A stretch of 64,000 bases of DNA from Chitinophaga polysaccharea (GTDB taxonomy: Bacteria > Bacteroidota > Bacteroidia > Chitinophagales > Chitinophagaceae): NCBI RefSeq assembly GCF_902150045.1, contig NZ_CABFVU010000002.1:1166001-1230000 (forward strand), given 5' to 3'. Every line of letters begins with the position of its first letter. The first letter of the stretch is position 1. Shown piece by piece: positions 62,927 to 64,000 of the stretch. The translations under genes were made by a program, and so were the position numbers. The notes under the pieces were generated by a model. It made no database searches and was not told where the DNA came from. It worked only from the letters and a program-made list of their open reading frames with translations.

Positions 62927-63736
62927 ATGAAAAAATTAATGTTGGTACTGGCTATTGCCTTACCGGGAGCAACTTTTGCCCAATTAGCCGACAGCGCGCA
63001 ACGGGTAGTGCATATGCAGGGAACTGTGAACTTCCGCGATGTAGGCGGATACAAAACAAAAGATGGTAAAAAAGTAGTGTGGGGAAAAGTGTTCCGCTCG
63101 GCTGATGTAAGCCGCTTGACAGACCAGGATCTTACTGTGCTGGAGCAAAAGCATATCCATACTGTGATTGATTTCCGTGGGGTGAAAGAAGCCGCTGCCG
63201 CACCAGACCACTTGCTGCCCAAAACGGATTACCTGCTCTGCCCGGCGGGAAGCGATAGTCTCCCTGGCGCCGCGCAAATGGGGGAGATCATTAAGAACGG
63301 TAATTTCCTTGAGAAGTTCTATGGCAATACCCAATACCTGGGCGATCGTTATAAACCATTGTTCCAGAAACTGCTGATGCTGCCGGCGAATGAATCCATC
63401 ATGTATCATTGCACCGGTGGCCGCGACAGGACCGGTATGGCCACCGCTTTGTTCCTCTATGCGCTGGGCGTGCCACAGCAAACCATAGAGGCCGATTTTA
63501 CTGCCAGCAATGTATACCTGCTGCCTATGAACAAGCGGATGTTCCAGGGGTTACAACAAAGCACCGGCATGGATGAGGAAACTATCCGTAAAGCGCTGGA
63601 ACTGAGACCAGAGTTACTGCATAGCCTTTTCAACGCTATTAAAGGTAAATACGGTACAGTAGAGAATTTCTTTGAGAAAGAATTGGGTATAGGTGAAAAG
63701 GAGAGGGCTATCCTGAAAGAGAAGTATACTATTTAA
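62927..63736 (+). CDS. Secreted tyrosine-type phosphatase
   Basis: A 269-aa protein with a signal peptide (MKKLMLVLAIALPGATFAQ) and a Tyr_phosphatase3-like domain. The CX5R active site is HCTGGRDRTG with Cys162 and Arg168, and the family motif NFRDVGGYKTKDGK is near the N-terminus. Secreted enzymes of this group act on phosphotyrosine, phosphoinositides or phytate-like inositol phosphates. It lies directly after a TonB receptor, suggesting that the product of the phosphatase, or its substrate, is taken up. Confidence 0.9.
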   Translation: MKKLMLVLAIALPGATFAQLADSAQRVVHMQGTVNFRDVGGYKTKDGKKVVWGKVFRSADVSRLTDQDLTVLEQKHIHTVIDFRGVKEAAAAPDHLLPKTDYLLCPAGSDSLPGAAQMGEIIKNGNFLEKFYGNTQYLGDRYKPLFQKLLMLPANESIMYHCTGGRDRTGMATALFLYALGVPQQTIEADFTASNVYLLPMNKRMFQGLQQSTGMDEETIRKALELRPELLHSLFNAIKGKYGTVENFFEKELGIGEKERAILKEKYTI

Positions 63737-63740
63737 GGGT

Positions 63741-63769
63741 TTAAGCGGAGGGTGGCTCCCTCCGCTTAA
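63741..63769. terminator. Bidirectional terminator hairpin
   Basis: TTAAGCGGAGGG pairs perfectly with CCCTCCGCTTAA around a TGGCT loop, between the convergent phosphatase and MFS genes. Confidence 0.8.
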
Positions 63770-64000
63770 CTATTCTTTTAATCCTTTAACCAGCGCAACA
63801 ATAGCCAGGCCACACAGGGCCATAATGGCAAAAGACCAGCGCAAACTGGTAGCCTGGGCCACCAATCCTACCAGCGGTGGTACTATCATAAACCCGAGGT
63901 AACCAATAGTGGAAATGGAGGCCAGTGTTTGCCCGCTGTTAGTGCTCTTCGATCTGCCTGCCAGGCTGAACACCAGGGGAACCACGCATGCCACGCCGAG
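63770..64000 (-). CDS. MFS transporter, C-terminal fragment (cut by window edge)
   Basis: The minus-strand frame is open to the last base. The last 77 residues show VVPLVFSLAGRSKSTNSG followed by two hydrophobic helices and the GLKE terminus, which fits the final two membrane segments of a major facilitator superfamily transporter (YbjJ-like pattern). Substrate unknown. The rest lies beyond the window. Confidence 0.8.
   Translation of the reverse strand, partial: LGVACVVPLVFSLAGRSKSTNSGQTLASISTIGYLGFMIVPPLVGLVAQATSLRWSFAIMALCGLAIVALVKGLKE

Noticed and set aside
1-64000. tRNA, rRNA, CRISPR, insertion sequences
   Set aside because: No cloverleaf, rRNA-like, repeat-spacer or transposase sequences were seen on either strand.

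Overview
The window looks like a chromosomal segment of a Bacteroidota member, most likely Chitinophagaceae and probably Chitinophaga-like (inferred from gene content, not from a marker gene). It has two ECF sigma/FecR/SusC/SusD modules, STN-domain TonB receptors, LytS/LytTR-type signalling, TAnnTTTG-type promoter boxes, few Shine-Dalgarno sequences, and many lipoproteins and outer-membrane proteins. I see no rRNA, tRNA, CRISPR array, transposase or prophage.

Positions 1-22215 hold a same-strand exopolysaccharide locus. It contains a tyrosine autokinase (cut by the window start), an UpxY/NusG-like antiterminator, GDP-fucose and UDP-glucuronate precursor enzymes (manC, fcl, ugd, gmd), a Wzx flippase, a Wzy-like polymerase, six glycosyltransferases (five GT4-like, including a WcaI-like one, and one GT2), a pyruvyltransferase, a WcaF-like acetyltransferase, an uncharacterised beta-propeller-like protein, a Wzi-type outer-membrane protein and a WcaJ-type initiating transferase. 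The parts list resembles enterobacterial colanic acid synthesis: fucose, glucuronate, acetyl and pyruvyl decoration, and WcaJ initiation.

Positions 22310-35544 are mixed housekeeping and accessory genes. They include an SDR-like protein, a Nudix-family regulator with a degraded Nudix box, a 2OG-Fe(II) oxygenase with an in-frame TAG, a metallophosphatase, a secreted tail-fibre-like protein whose coiled-coil C-terminus is frameshifted, an outer-membrane beta-barrel protein next to a LytS/LytTR pair, a TetR-AarF operon, and an rtcB-prfH module for RNA and ribosome damage with a long structured leader. A MITE-like inverted repeat follows prfH.

Positions 35815-55145 hold two nutrient-uptake modules. 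Module 1 is sigma, FecR, SusC, SusD, PKD lipoprotein and a NagX-like membrane acyltransferase. Module 2 is sigma, FecR, SusC, SusD, IPT/NHL lipoprotein and beta-helix lipoprotein. An 11-bp phased tandem array lies between sigma and fecR in module 1. Right after module 2 is a 47-codon gene that reads as an orphan class I lanthipeptide-type precursor.

Positions 55479-64000 hold two tandem Old Yellow Enzyme genes divergent from a LysR regulator, an AraC-type membrane-anchored regulator, a TonB receptor paired with a secreted tyrosine/inositol-phosphate-type phosphatase, and the end of an MFS transporter cut by the window edge.

The strongest leads for something undescribed are the orphan lanthipeptide-like precursor (55219-55362), the 11-bp phased array (36450-36548), the structured leader in front of rtcB-prfH (33090-33523), and the beta-propeller protein inside the exopolysaccharide operon (13053-14411).
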